Source: Agriotes lineatus (taxonomy: Eukaryota; Arthropoda; Insecta; Coleoptera; Elateridae). Taken from it: a stretch of 64,000 nt of DNA. The notes under the pieces were generated by a model. The model did no database searches. It saw only the letters and a program-made list of their open reading frames with translations, and was not told the DNA's origin. Both the position numbers and the translations under genes were made by a program. Positions 11,401 to 23,913 of the stretch are shown one piece after another. Positions within the stretch are counted from its first letter, which is position 1. The number at the start of each line of letters is the position of its first letter. Location of the stretch: contig CALNHX010002971.1 of assembly GCA_940337035.1 (NCBI GenBank), positions 62,001 through 126,000 of the forward strand, read 5' to 3'.

Positions 11401-12720
11401 ATCACTTAACAAATTCAGCATTCAAGCTCTTGGAAATTCAAAGTACCAATTTATAATACAAAACTTAAGAAAAACCATAAACTTTTTTCACTTGACGTTG
11501 TTTCATTATACACCAACATTCCAATTGACCTTGCCTTAAATACCATTAGAAATAATTGGAACAGAATTAATAAACACACTATATTCCCCTAGATGATTTT
11601 GTTCAATTGGTTGATTTTGTTTTGAATACTATATATTTTACATACAATAAAATATATCCACTCAAACTTTTGGTTGCGCAATGGGCTCACCCATATCTTC
11701 TACAATCGCTAATCTGGTATTAGAAGATATAGAACCAAAGATTCTTAAACAGAACTCCGATTGTTCTCTTTATTTAAGATATGTTGATGACATCATAATG
11801 GCTACTGACCCATTAAACAAACAACAATTTCTTCAGATTTTTAATAACGTACACCCTAGACTTAAATTCACACTTGAAAATGGAAATAATAATGCTTCAA
11901 TAAACTTTTTAGATTTAACATTATTCTGACAAACTAATGGAAATATTCTAACAAATTGGTTCCGTAAAAACATTAAACCTAACAGATGTTTAAACTTCAA
12001 TTCAAATACTACTATTAATTATAAAAAAGTGTCATAAACAGTTTAGTTGACAGAGCTATAAAATTATCTTCTAAACAATTCCACAAAAAAATTTGGAAAC
12101 CATTACACATATATTAACTATGAATGATTACCCTATTAATTTTATAAAAAAAAAATATTAAAAGCCGTATCAATAGTATTAATAACAAAAAAAGTTAACC
12201 TTAACTTCAACCTAATTGTTTTGGCAATGATTTCAATATAACTGATACTTTAACTCAAAATAAATATATATCCATAAATTATATTCCTAAACTATCTGAA
12301 AAAATTTAAAATGAACTAAAAAATATAACACTTTTGGCAATTTGTTTTTTACCAATTTAAAAGACAAAACTGAAATTAATATGCAATCTAATCTTGTTTT
12401 ATCAAATTATTTGCAACAATTGTACTTCCACATACATTAGGCAGACTAAACAATTACTGAAAAACATAATTAGTCAACATAAACATTCAATCAAAATCAA
12501 TCATTTATCCCCCTCAAACAAAAAACTGCTTTCACGGATCATGCCACTGAAAATTACCATAAACTCGACTTCAATACACCAAACATCTTACATAAAGAGA
12601 ATTACTTAAAGAAACGGTTGGTTTTGAAAACGACTGAAATACAACGAAGCCCTACTGCTCTAAATTATAGAACAGATATAGAAAACCTAAGCTCTATTTA
12701 TCATAACCTATTTAATTAAT
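11400..12720 (+). pseudogene. Penelope-like element, RT and GIY-YIG remnants
   Basis: Decayed frames give, in order, SLDVV.LYTNIPID near 11487, then DDFVQLVDFVLNT and FGCAMGSPISSTIANLVLED at about 11672, a complete catalytic YVDD at 11780-11791, and FLDLTLF at 11906. After heavily mutated sequence, a GIY-YIG nuclease relic (YQIICNNCTSTYIRQTKQ) lies at 12397, where the second half reads TYIRQT rather than the usual YIGQT. RT of this type plus a C-terminal GIY-YIG nuclease is diagnostic for Penelope-like elements. Stops and frameshifts occur throughout. A weak ACTGATAATAA...GAAAC near 12873 might be the remains of the family's ribozyme-bearing repeat. Confidence 0.85.
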
Positions 12721-14020
12721 ATTATTAAAAAAATACAAATGAATTATGTTTCTCATACTTTATATTCTGATATAAAAAATTCAAACTTTGATTGAGTTTG
12801 AAATTTCACATTTTAAATAAATACGACCCTGTACATGCCAAAGACAGATTCAAATTTTACACTCTGCGCATTACTGATAATAAATAAGAAACAACCTTGC
12901 ATACTCATATTTACGTGCATGCCTTCAATATGTACATTATACATGTACAATTCATAAAATTTTAATTATGGAATATGCAAATATTCTTTTTATTTTCGGT
13001 TTTTAATATGAAATAACTATAAATGTCGTAATATACATTTCTAACCTTCATTATATCACAAGTAAGTACGCAAGTAAAGCATAATTTTATGTGTTCACTT
13101 ATCTAATGGTTTTGTTTCATATTTCAGCTTTGCCAATTTTAACACTTTATACAATGTAACAAATGATTACTGAAACGTTTAATTAATTATTAAATTATAT
13201 ATTGCGACAAAATTATTTTTTATTCATACAACAACAAAAATGCTTTTCCTATAATAATTGACATAATTATCTCCTTAAACAATTTTAAACCTTTCAAAAT
13301 TAATTGTCAATTACTTTAATCTTTTAAAACATAAATGAAGATAGAAACCTTATTATATTTGTATATACACATAGGGAAAAAGACGAGTAAATAAAAGCAT
13401 CATTAAATGTAATCAAATGAGTTTTTACAAATTTTTCACTAAACATTTTGTACTATTTTCTTCATTATACTAAGTATCACTCTTCATTGTTTTTTAATGC
13501 ATGATAAGAGAATTATCGTGACATTTCTTCGGGAATTTTTTCACAAAAAAGCCACAGTTTTAGAGATTGTAAAAAAATAACGTCGTTTGCAATATGGTTT
13601 TACGAAAATTAAATATAATGAACTTTATTTACATACAAAGACACATGATGATAAGACCGCAATAAATGAAAAAATCCAATCATTTTAGATTCTCTTAGAA
13701 ATATTAGTAAAGCGAGGGAAGCTAAGTTGTGTAATGAAAAAAGTTCCATCCAGGAAGCGTAGAGACAGATGCTTTATATTAGAAGTTATTTATATCAAAT
13801 TTCACTATTAATAATGAAATTAAAATTGTTATATACAACGAATTCATTAGTAAAGCGTCTTATTAAAATTTTCGGTTAACCATAAGATAATCTCACACAT
13901 ATTTGCTGTTGTTGGTTGTACCTATATTATTCATATCATATAAATGGCCATAATTAATAAACTTTTAAATTATTTAAATATATGTATATTAATTTTTACT
14001 TACTTTTACGATAAAGGAAG
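12721..14020. other. Very AT-rich intergenic, no gene seen
   Basis: No coding frame, repeat pair or RNA gene recognised. Confidence 0.5.
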
Positions 14021-14022
14021 TA

Positions 14023-14776
14023 CAGGGTTATTCATTATAAATTACCCACCCCTTATCATCGTTATTATTGTCTATAGAAAAAAAAGTTTTAAATAAAAGT
14101 TGTGTGGTTATGACTGAATTTTGTTTAAATGCTATCAAAAGTACAGTGGCGTACAGGTTTAAGGGGATACAAAAAAGTAATATATTTTTTTAAATGGAAC
14201 ACCCTGTATATTATTAAATTTTTGGAATGATATTTTTCTCCTGATTTCAAAAATATATTATATGTTACCCCTGTATTATACCGTTTTTGAGTTATTAACC
14301 GTCGAATATCTTAGTTAAAGTAGTTACTGTAAATATGGAAAAGTTAACATTATTAAAGTAAGCTATGAAAATGACAACTAATGTTTGATAAGTGACATTT
14401 ATTTAATGAAATAATCAAAATGGTTTACAGTGAGGAAGAAAAAGTCCAAATATTTACTTGTTATACTATACAAAATAATAATAAATAATAATATTCGACG
14501 TTTAATAACTCAAAAACGGTATAAGGTAGGGGTAACATATGGTATATTTTTGAAATCAGGAAAGAAATATCATTCCAAAAATTTAATAATATACAGGGTG
14601 TTCCATTTAAAAAAATATATTACTTTTTTGTATCCCCTTAATTATGCACGCCACTGTACTTTTGATAGCATTTTAACAAAATTCAGTTATAACCACATAA
14701 CTTTTATTTAAAACTTTTTTTCTATAGACAATAATAACGATGATAAGGGGTGGGTAATTTATAATGACTAACCCTG
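14023..14776. mobile_element. 754-bp foldback DNA transposon, TA-flanked
   Basis: Two arms of about 287 bp (14023-14309 and 14491-14776) are inverted copies of each other. The termini are CAGGGTTATTCATTATAAAT on the left and CAGGGTTAGTCATTATAAAT on the complementary right, flanked by TA (14021-14022, 14777-14778). Arms this long mean the whole unit could fold into a hairpin. The 181-bp spacer carries a short reading frame (14420-14488), described separately. The right arm looks like an inverted copy of the left terminal and 5' untranslated region, so this is likely a rearranged, non-autonomous derivative of a Tc1/mariner-type element. Confidence 0.85.
14420..14488 (+). pseudogene. Start of a transposase gene captured in a foldback element
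   Basis: From ATG 14420 the frame reads MVYSEEEKVQIFTCYTIQNN, then N, K and a stop: 22 codons in the spacer between the two arms. The opening (Met, hydrophobic, Tyr, Ser, Glu-rich, then VQIF) resembles the N-terminal helix of a group of insect Tc1/mariner-like transposases that begin in this way. It is too short to be functional. It suggests that the spacer is the first codons of the parental transposase, with everything downstream replaced by an inverted copy of the 5' end. Confidence 0.45.
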
Positions 14777-14778
14777 TA

Positions 14779-16542
14779 CATTCGACATAATAATTTTCAT
14801 TGCTTGCTTGCTTGACGCCACTTTGAGAGCGAACCCATGGTCCGAATTGGCTAATTTTGGTGTCGATCGACTCAGGGCGACGCAAGTAAGCCAGTAGTAG
14901 GGTTTTCAAATTTTTATAAGTGACTTTTTTTATGTGGATTAGCTAACCTCAAAATTAACTCGACACACAAAATGGATCACTCATGTACAAATTGCATTAA
15001 ATGAATTATTTCGCGCCCAATTTGAGTGCAGAACGCTAAGAAAATTGTTTATAATTTTTTAAATTCTGTAACAGAAAATCAGTTGAAATTTATGCTGCAA
15101 CAATAAAAAACAGTAGAAAATTTTGGAAAATCAATTTCAAAATGAGGCACAATAAAATTGCTATATTATATAATTTGCTGTTGGAATTTGAAGCAATTTT
15201 AAGCAACAACATTGTGCTTTCTTTCGTTTTCCCGTGATGTTTCTAATTATATTTTAATAAGCACTTGCTACCATTATTTTCAAGCGTTTTTAATTATGTA
15301 ATTTTGAGTCTAATTTAGTTGAATTAAGTAACTAAGATAGGATAGGCTAAAGCAAGAATTATTAGTTATTCCTTTGCCATTTAAAATATTCGCTGTAATT
15401 TGATTTTAACAACATGAAACATTTTGTGGAACTTTAAACTTCTTGTGGCTTTTAAAAATATTTGTAAATTATAATGGTGTTTGATAAAAATCAGTCCTAT
15501 TCTTTAAAACCTTGTTTGCCTCTCCTTGGTTGATGAGGAATGTCGAACATCTCTGTATACTAAAAATTGCAAAATTTACACAACATTTGAATTTATAATT
15601 GAAGAATAACTTAGAAAGCTGGATACTTAGCAGAAATGCTTGTACTGATGCAATCTTTTCTAATATTCATTTGCATATCTTCAAAGTAATCTTCGCCAAA
15701 CTAAAGCTTCTCAGGTATATAACACGGATTTAAAATAAAAGTAACCGGCATTTAAAATCGTTACAAGCTAGTAGATTACGTGTTTACGCTATAAAATCTT
15801 AGGAAATTTTGTTGAGACGATGTATCATTGCTCCTTTATATAAAAACAATGTAGAAACCACAATATGGATTGATTTTTACTTCATTTTGATGTCATTTTT
15901 AAGTAAGCTTTTAAATCCCCTCCTTGACCTTTACGTTGTAAGATTAAAGCACTTAAGAAATCTTCTGAGACCATAAAGATTAATTTTATGTAAGTATGAA
16001 TGATGAAGCGTAGCAGACCTTAAACATTTCATGTTAATGGAGGACCACAAGTAATTTACCTTAATGATTATCCTAATAATTTCTCATTTGATACGCATTT
16101 TGTCTCCAGGTTTCTAAGAAGCCCTTTAAAATTCAAAATGTCGCGGTTTTGATTCTGATGAATTATTGCAGCCATGTTTTTGTTAAGCAAATCATTTTAA
16201 GCATTGCGGTGATGTGGAGCTAATGACTAACAAAATATCAAAACAAACATCAGGGTAAAAAGCTTAAATGGTTTTTATTTTAGCGTACGCGTACGTGCAC
16301 ATCGTTGTAAGCGAGGAGTATAATTAAACACGTGTTTGCCGCAGGTTAGAGTTAAACTCGAAGAAGAAAAACATTCTAAGTAACCATTTATCCAAGTTAT
16401 GCAAGAGTATAGAGATTAACAAGGTATCTGAAAAATTGCTTCACTTTTCAGAATTACTTATGCAGCTGTAAGTGATTTTATACAAAAATATGAACATCAG
16501 CAAGTTACACTTTGATTTTAAATACCGTAAGTTATTACAGTA
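14779..16542. other. Intergenic, no gene seen
   Basis: AT-rich and no coding frame recognised. GCGTACGCGTACGTGCAC at 16284 is a short CG-rich alternating stretch of unknown meaning. Confidence 0.45.
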
Positions 16543-16544
16543 TA

Positions 16545-17445
16545 CAGGGTGTTTCTAAAATAAGGGGATATACTTTACAGAACTATTCTAGGATCAAAAA
16601 TTAATCAAAAAGTTCTAATAACACAGTATCCGCAAATGCATCCTTTCTAAGATATTAAACTTCAAAGTTTTAATATGGGTCACTTTTAAAGTAATATGAA
16701 ATCTGGAAAAACATGACTGAATAGTTTAAGTTGTTTAAAAACGTGAATAATGTTATCAAAATTAATAAGTGAAGTTTTTGATCAAATGCATGTATTATCG
16801 AAATTTGGAAGAAATAGGTCAAATTCAATTTAAGTAATGCAACGATAAATTCTTATTTTAATAAAAAAATCGGATATGATGTATATATACGGCCATGCCG
16901 TTCTAATAAATCCGTGTCCCAAATGCATTCATTCTAAGATATTGTTTTAAAATATTAATTTGAGTCACTTTTAAAGTAATATGAAATCTGAAAAATAATG
17001 ATTGAATGGTTTATGTTGCTTGGAAATGTGGATAACGGTATCAAAATTACTTAGTGAAATCGTTGATCAAGTGAGTGTATTATTGAAATTTGACCCAAAT
17101 AAGTCAAATTTAGTTTCAGTAACGCAATGATAAATTTTCCTCGTCCTGAAGAAGCGGATATGATTTTTATATACACTGGTGTATCGAGTCACAAGGAGGA
17201 TACTTTGAACATCTACTTTAGTCGAAGATCAATAGATTTTTATTGTTAGTTTTTATTAAGTATTTAGTTTATTAGCATAAAATTCATATGGGTTGTTTGT
17301 TTTTTAATTACTTGCATTAAAATCTCAAAGCTTAATATCTTGGAAATAATTAATCTTCGGACACGGGTTTATTATAACTCTTTATGTTATTTCTAGTCCT
17401 AGAATACTTCTGCAAAGTATGTCCCCTTATTTTAGAAACACCCTG
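16545..17445. mobile_element. 0.9-kb non-autonomous DNA transposon with internal tandem duplication
   Basis: Ends read CAGGGTGTTTCTAAAATAAG on both strands, followed by GGGATATACTTTACAGAAC or a close variant. The inverted similarity continues about 130 bp inward (CCGTGTCC...TAAGATATTAA type words). The left flank is TA; on the right the equivalent is TG. Inside, a unit of about 288 bp is present twice in tandem (about 16613-16900 and 16901-17188), marked by AGTAATATGAAATCTG and TTCTAAGATATT in both. There is no coding capacity. The terminus resembles that of the foldback element at 14023, suggesting one transposase group. Confidence 0.75.
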
Positions 17446-19213
17446 TGTATAAGCAAAATCACTCTCTTTGCTTAAATATTTATGAAAGATTTAAATTAAT
17501 ATGGTAGTCTTTTTTGTTATTGCGATCCCGTCTAAAACTTAAACGTTTGGTATGGTTAAAATAAAATATGGCCTCATCCTGTTGTTTACTATTAGTTTTT
17601 TACTCCTTTCGTCTAAAAGACGAAGGAAGTACTGTAATCGCGAAAAAATCATCTTCCGAAATTTCTTTAGATCTTCACATTTCAGGATTCCGTCTGCTTG
17701 TTACCGGTTTAACTAAAAAACTATTTGTTGAAGAAAGGCGATATTTTGCATGCAGATTATATGTCTACCTGGCATAAAACCGAGAAAAATTCGATTAAAT
17801 ATACACAGGGTTAAAAAAATAAAACTTTATATATTTCTGCTTTCACTGAAGAATAATAAAAGCAATAATTTGCACATCGCTCTGGCTTTACCTTTGGCAA
17901 AAATAAGACCCAACAGATACAGGGTAAATGTAGAAACACAATAAACTTTTTGAATGATATACAGTCGCAGAGCGGCATACGAGGCACAGCTCCGTGGCAG
18001 GATGGAATCGAGGGGTGCGCTATGCGTGAGCTGCTTGCTTGCCGTTAAAATCCCTTACGCAGGCCCTGAAATCGCTTTAGAATCCCGTCTGCAATACTTT
18101 TTTAATTTGCAGACTAATGTAATTTGCATTACCAAGTGTTCCCTTTTATTGTTTTCAGTATTGTTACGAACGTTAAGATATTTTTACCCCTAGTTGCCTT
18201 TGCTTTTTCAAAATATATAGTGGCCAAATTCTGAGTAAAGCCCTTTACAGATTTTTTAAACATACCTGTAAGAAAATTTAAGCTATCAGGGCTATGTAAT
18301 GCTTCAAAATCAATATCCAATATTGATTTGGAATGTATATATTCACAATAGCCAAGACAATCGACGTACGTAACATTTATGTTGCGTTAAAAAAATCTTA
18401 ATGTAAAATAATATTTGCAACATCTATACTACTTTTTGAAACTTCATACTGTACGACAAATTATAACGAATTGTTGGTATTTTTTTCAGAAAAATTAAGT
18501 AGGTATCTATCTACAATATGTTAATAAATTTGGCAACTTTGGTTGCTTTCTTTTTTGTTTCTTGAAATAGTAATGTAATGACGTTATTGTTTACTATACA
18601 GAGATAGACCATGTTCACTCTATGGAACCTGTAATATATTTGTTTGTACATTGACTATACAGAGATATATGTCCATATTACGGAGTGCCTATTAAATTAT
18701 TTACAAAGAAATTTCAGTGTACTTCACTTCAAGTACGTTCCTCCTGCTCAAATTTTACAAATGTGCAGTTCTACAATTATGTTATTTTGTTTAAAACAAT
18801 AATATTAAACCAACCCTTAATTTACTTGCACTTGAAATTCATCAGAATTAATGTTTTTGTCCAAGTTAATGTCATTTTGTAGCTTACGTTTGGTTTTCCT
18901 TAGGAACTTCTTCCGTAGATGTTTTTTCGGGAGCATTTTATCCCGGAGATTTTTTTTTCCACCAGTAAAAACACAAGAGCTTTTTTGTTATCAGATAAAT
19001 TTCTCTTTGAAACGAAATAATTTTGACAATCAGTAATTTTACGAGAAAAACTGACATAACAAACTTGTTCAATATCAGTTTTTGGAGCAAAATTATTGAT
19101 GGAAAAATTTTGAGTTACAGAGAAAAATTTATCCATAAAAGAAAAGCTCCAGTGTTTTTTGGCAAAATAAATTAACAACATAATATATGAATGAACAACA
19201 ATAATTATCAGTA
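17446..19213. other. No gene supported
   Basis: Open frames at 17568-18193 on the plus strand and 18900-19181 on the minus strand are short, lack domain resemblance and have no matching splice signals I can defend. The segment near 17960-18090 is richer in GC than its neighbours. Confidence 0.35.
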
Positions 19214-19392
19214 ATAATAGGACGAGAGGTCAAAATATTGCCCACAATAATTTTTGCGATTCAGATACGAGTTTCTGCGGCGACGAAAATAACGACGAGT
19301 ACTTGCACGAGTCGTTATTTTCTAAAGCAACAGAAACGAGACAATCTGAAGAGCACAAATTGTCTGCAATATTTCGACCTAGAATCCTATTC
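19214..19392. repeat. Palindromic element, about 180 bp
   Basis: The two halves pair over most of their length. The outer GGTCAAAATATTGC pairs with the right-hand GCAATATTTCGACC, and the inner perfect arms GAAAATAACGAC / GTCGTTATTTTC surround a 14-bp loop at about 19298. Looks like another foldback MITE. Target duplication not determined. Confidence 0.6.
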
Positions 19393-19436
19393 GTTTTGAC
19401 AATATAACTTTTCATTAAAAAATAGTTACAGAAAAA

Positions 19437-19510
19437 ATTGTCGCTGAAATAAAGCTCCTCGAATTATTGTCGCTGAAATAAAGCTCCTTGAATTATTGTC
19501 GCTAAAATAA
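19437..19510. repeat. 29-bp tandem repeat, about 2.6 units
   Basis: ATTGTCGCTGAAATAAAGCT followed by CCTCGAATT recurs at intervals of exactly 29 bp, with the last unit incomplete and altered (GCTAAAATAA). A looser tandem repeat built on CTGCTTATGAGGAACAGG/GTTTTTATCGCTG lies just downstream at 19650-19745. Minisatellite-like; no function inferred. Confidence 0.65.
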
Positions 19511-20085
19511 TCGTTCGATTGGTAGTTTATTTTTAAATTGAAGAATGCCATTGGTTGACAATGACACCAGTAAATTGTCTTATTACCTTCACCAAGTAAT
19601 TATAACTGATGGGGCAGACATGAAAGTGACGTACGCCTATACTAGATGTAGTCTGCTTATGAGGAACAGGCGTTTTTATCGCTGTAAAAACCGATGCACC
19701 TTTTTTTATCGCTGTCTGCTTATGAGGAGCAGGGGTTTTTATTGCTATAGGAGTTGATTTATCGGTAGAAAAAACTAAAATGATGCTGATTGACAAAGCT
19801 AACACCTTAGAACTTATAAACCAACTACAGAAAATTGAAAAAAGTAATCAATGAGGTTGCCAAACCGAAATTAAAAGATGCATTGTAATAGTTAAGATAG
19901 AGTCCGGTGTCAACGCTCGTACTGAACGGATGTGATAAGTGACCGTAGTGCTATCGTGACCCCGAGCGATTTATCTGCAAACACAATTTATATTTGCATG
20001 AAATTTTGTTTACAACGTATACGAACTCATTTCGATATTTAAGAAAATCTAAATTAAATTAGTCCGCCCTTGCGGGGGTGGCACA

Positions 20086-21204
20086 ATGTCAACCACCAAA
20101 AGAAATAGTGACCACCTCTCGCCGCCGATCAGTGATTTACAAAAGAAGTACCTTTGGAACCATGAAGCACTTCTAGCGCAAAATAAATTCTATCTGCCTG
20201 AAAACGTCGATCCCAACACCGCCGAGAAGCAAGTTGAAAATAGCAAAACTCCCCCAGAACCCCCCAAAGAAGCGAACAAGATTAAGATACCGCCAATTTT
20301 TCTCCACGGACCGGTAAATCACAAACAGGTAATTGACGACCTCAGTAAAATCGTTACTGATAAATACACCACTGCCCTCAGCGGAACATTTCTGAAGATT
20401 ATGCTAAATTCGGAAAAAGACTACAGAACTCTTGCTAAATATTACCTAACTAATAACATAGCCTTTCACACCTACCAAAATCCAAATGAACGGCCTCTGT
20501 CAGTCGTCATTAAAAATGTGCCCCTCTCATTAACAGAAAAAGACATTCAAGAAGAACTCGCCCAATACAATCTCCCTATAACGAGGATTACCAGACTTCT
20601 TAATAAAAATAAACAACCAATACCGATTTGCGCAGTACTTCTTACAGCAAACGAGAAAGCCAAAGAAATACACAAAATTGACACTCTATGCCACACTTTA
20701 GTAACAGTTGAGCCAAGAAGAATTTCAGGAAACACCCCTCAGTGCCACAGATGCCAACGATATGGGCACACAAAGAATTATTGTCGCCTACAACCAAGAT
20801 GTGTAAAATGCTTAGGGAACCACCATTATTCCGCCTGCGATAAAGATAATAATACTGCCGCAATCTGTGTCAACTGCGGAGGCAACCACCCTGCTAACTT
20901 TCGAGGCTGCTCGTATTTCCAAGAATCTAAGTACAACAAAAATAAATCATCAAGTACTAATCCCAAAACCGGAAACAACAGACAAGTACCTCCTCCTAGC
21001 AACAACAACATTAACTTCCCACCTCTTCCCAAAACGAATAGATCAGCTGACCGTAGCCAACCTTGGAGCACGTCAAATCCTGACACAGATTCACCAATCA
21101 ACACAATCTTAAAAACAATTCTCAATTTCATTCAGCCTTACTTAGGGCAAATTAAACAATTTTTATTAACAAATCTATTACCTTTACTCCTTAATGGACC
21201 ATAA
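20086..21204 (+). CDS. Jockey-like LINE ORF1, Gag-like nucleic-acid-binding protein
   Basis: An open frame of 372 residues. After a proline-rich N-terminal region, residues about 138-215 (PLSVVIKNVPLSLTEKDI onward) match the PRE_C2HC-type fold that precedes zinc knuckles in insect LINE Gag proteins. Three Cys/His knuckles follow: C220-x2-C-x4-H-x4-C, then CVKCLGNHHYSAC and CVNCGGNHPANFRGC. The C-terminal 90 residues are Asn/Pro/Ser-rich and end in a hydrophobic segment. Such proteins coat the element RNA and help deliver it to the target. The frame overlaps ORF2 by 11 bp. No disabling mutation is visible. Confidence 0.9.
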   Translation: MSTTKRNSDHLSPPISDLQKKYLWNHEALLAQNKFYLPENVDPNTAEKQVENSKTPPEPPKEANKIKIPPIFLHGPVNHKQVIDDLSKIVTDKYTTALSGTFLKIMLNSEKDYRTLAKYYLTNNIAFHTYQNPNERPLSVVIKNVPLSLTEKDIQEELAQYNLPITRITRLLNKNKQPIPICAVLLTANEKAKEIHKIDTLCHTLVTVEPRRISGNTPQCHRCQRYGHTKNYCRLQPRCVKCLGNHHYSACDKDNNTAAICVNCGGNHPANFRGCSYFQESKYNKNKSSSTNPKTGNNRQVPPPSNNNINFPPLPKTNRSADRSQPWSTSNPDTDSPINTILKTILNFIQPYLGQIKQFLLTNLLPLLLNGP

Positions 21205-23913
21205 TAATATCAACACTATTAATCATTTAAAACTCCTCAACTGGAATGCCAATGGCATTATAGCCCAGCGAGCAATATTTTTATCGTTTCTCGTAAGACA
21301 CAATGTGGACGTAGCATGCGTCTCCGAAACACACTTAACAATACATGATCGTTTCAAAATCCCCGGATACCTTTGCTACCGCACGGACCGTAATGCAATG
21401 TTTGCATCTGGAGGTGTGGCTATACTTGTCAAGCGTAAACTCGATCATCACGAGTTCTCACAGATTAAAACTACAAATCTTGAGACCATTACAGTCAAGG
21501 TCAAAACGCAAGAAGGAACCTACATTAAAGTAACAAGTGCCTACCGACAACCTAACAAGAACCTTCTTGAAACTGACATTCAGATGATCTTCGATTCGAA
21601 TGAACCGACGCTACTAATCGGTGATCTCAATTCCAAAAGCACTATTTGGGGATGCAGAAAAGACAATCCATCTGGACTAAGACTCCACTCCTACTCCGAA
21701 AAGCACGCCCTTCAAATTCTCGCCCCGGAAGATCCGACCTACTTCCCATATCGGGCAGACCACCATCCGGACATCTTGGACTTAATAGTACAAAAGAACG
21801 TTCAAAGTCAAATCTTCCAAAAGGTTTACACCGAACTTGACTCAGATCACTTGCCGGTTCTTATCTCATTTATAGCCACTCCAACGTTAAGATACTCTAG
21901 AACTAAGCTGAGGAATGAAATTGTTGACTGGAATTACTTTAGGGAAACACTTGATGCAAATCTGAAATATCCCAATGAATTGAAAACCACAGAGGACATA
22001 GACGAAACGGTTGATCATGTTACAAGAAGCGTAACTGGCAGTTTACATGCAGCAACAGTTATTAAAAAAAATCCTAGACATGCCAGCCCAAAAACACCTC
22101 CGATACACATAATCGACCTAATAAAACAAAAAAGTCAACTTCGCAAGGAATGGCAACGCACTAGAAACCAGGTGACAAAAAACCTAGTCAACAACCTGAG
22201 CCATCGTATCAAGCGTGAGCTAGAGAGGTACAGAATTGATTCCTATCAGAAATACATTAGCACGTATGAATCCGGCGACCCAGGTCTATGGAAAACAACA
22301 AGGAAGATTCTACGACAAACACAGGAAATTCCACCCATTCCCATGCAAAACAAAATGTTGTGCACAGACGAAGACAAATGTGAAGCCTTTGCCAACCACT
22401 TAGCACAAACCTTTACTATACATCAACACAATCCATCAGGGTATGCCAACTTGATCGGTAGACATCTTGAAACACACCAACCAATAGCAGGATGTAATAT
22501 GAAACCGATCTCTCCTAAGGAATTGGCTGTCATAATAAAAAATCTTCCGAATAATAAAACCCCAGGGGAAGACGAAATAACCAACTTCACACTCAAAAAC
22601 CTCACAAGAAAAGCGTTGGCTTACTTATCCTCACTTTTCAATGCTTGCCTCAGAGTTGGTTATTTTCCTAGCAAATGGAAACATGGACTCATACTGATGT
22701 TTCCTAAACCAGGCAAAAATAACAAAGAACTTGACGGATATCGACCCATCACTCTCCTTACGACCATCTCCAAGGTATTTGAAAAAGCAATTAACATCAG
22801 ACTCAATGACGAAATTACCAGACTGGAAATAATCCCCTTTTCTCAATTTGGGTTTAAAAAGGACACTCCACCTGTCATCAGCTGCAACGCATTGTCGAAT
22901 TAATAGAGAGTGGCTACGAAATGAAACAATATACTGCTGCAGTATTCATCGATTTAGCACAGGCCTTTGATAGGGTTTGGGTCGAAGGGCTCAAATACAA
23001 ACTTTCTCGGTCACACATATCGGAATATTTAAAAGCAATTCTATTCTCATATCTCGAAAGCCGATCTTTTGCAGTAAAAATACACGCAGTCGTCTCTTCA
23101 ATCAGACCGATCAATGCAGGTGTGCCGCAGGGAAGCATCCTGGGACCTATCCTTTTCAACATCTACCTACATGACATTCCCAACACCACTGCAAACCTAG
23201 CGTTGTACGCAGACGACACTGTGCTGTTGACGAAAAACGAAAACCTGACAGTAGCAGTTAATCAACTCCAAACCTCAATTAATACTTTAGCAAGATGGTT
23301 CAGGTCCTGGAACCTAACGATTAACTATTCCAAGTGCGTCGCAAAAATCTTTACTCTCAGACGAATCACTAACCCGCCAATACCGCACATTAACAATCAT
23401 GTTATAGTATGGAATAATTTTGCAGACCCCGTGAAATACCTAGGCATCTACCTAGATACTCGCCTCACGTGGAAATATCACATTAATAGAAAACTTAAAG
23501 AGGGTCACACTAGATTGGTACAACTCTACCCGCTAATCAACAAAAAATCGTCGCTGCAAGCTGAATGTGTCACCTTACTTTACAAATCATTGATACGGCC
23601 ACTAGTTTTATATGAATGCACAATTTGGGGCAACACATCCCAAGCAAACATAAACAGAATACAAGTACTACAAAACAAAGTACTCAGGACGGCAGTTAAC
23701 GCACCCTGGTACATAACGAACAAACAACTGCACCACGAACTTGGCATGGACACCATTCCAGAACACATTAAGAAGCTGACCAAAAACTTCCACCTAAATC
23801 TTAACACTAGTGCGGGCGCAACTTTTTACGAACTAGGACGAAGAGAAATCCACACGCGGCTGAAACGTAAGCTTCCTCAAGACATTTATTTAAATAGTAG
23901 TGACGAGGACTGA
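21194..23913 (+). pseudogene. Jockey-like LINE ORF2, endonuclease and reverse transcriptase, one frameshift
   Basis: The first part (21194-22903) holds the APE-type endonuclease: LLNWNANGI at the start, SETHL near residue 46, GDLNSKSTIWG near residue 144 and DSDHLPVLI near residue 218. The RT start (NNKTPGEDEI, YRPITLL) follows. The second part (22921-23913) continues with FIDLAQAFDRVW, GVPQGSILGP, an intact YADD near 23206 and the C-terminal thumb. A single-base length change in an A run near 22860 shifts the frame and makes a stop at 22901-22903. Apart from this, about 900 residues are open. Endonuclease nicking primes reverse transcription of the element RNA. The copy is probably inactive unless the frameshift is a sequencing error in the homopolymer. 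Confidence 0.88.

Noticed and set aside
14430..14909. Two overlapping open frames of 93 and 78 codons on opposite strands
   Set aside because: They are by-products of the long inverted arms of the foldback element, start inside it and have no protein resemblance.
17568..18193. Three plus-strand open frames of 64-79 codons
   Set aside because: Composition is compatible with random AT-rich sequence, with no start context, domain or splice signals.
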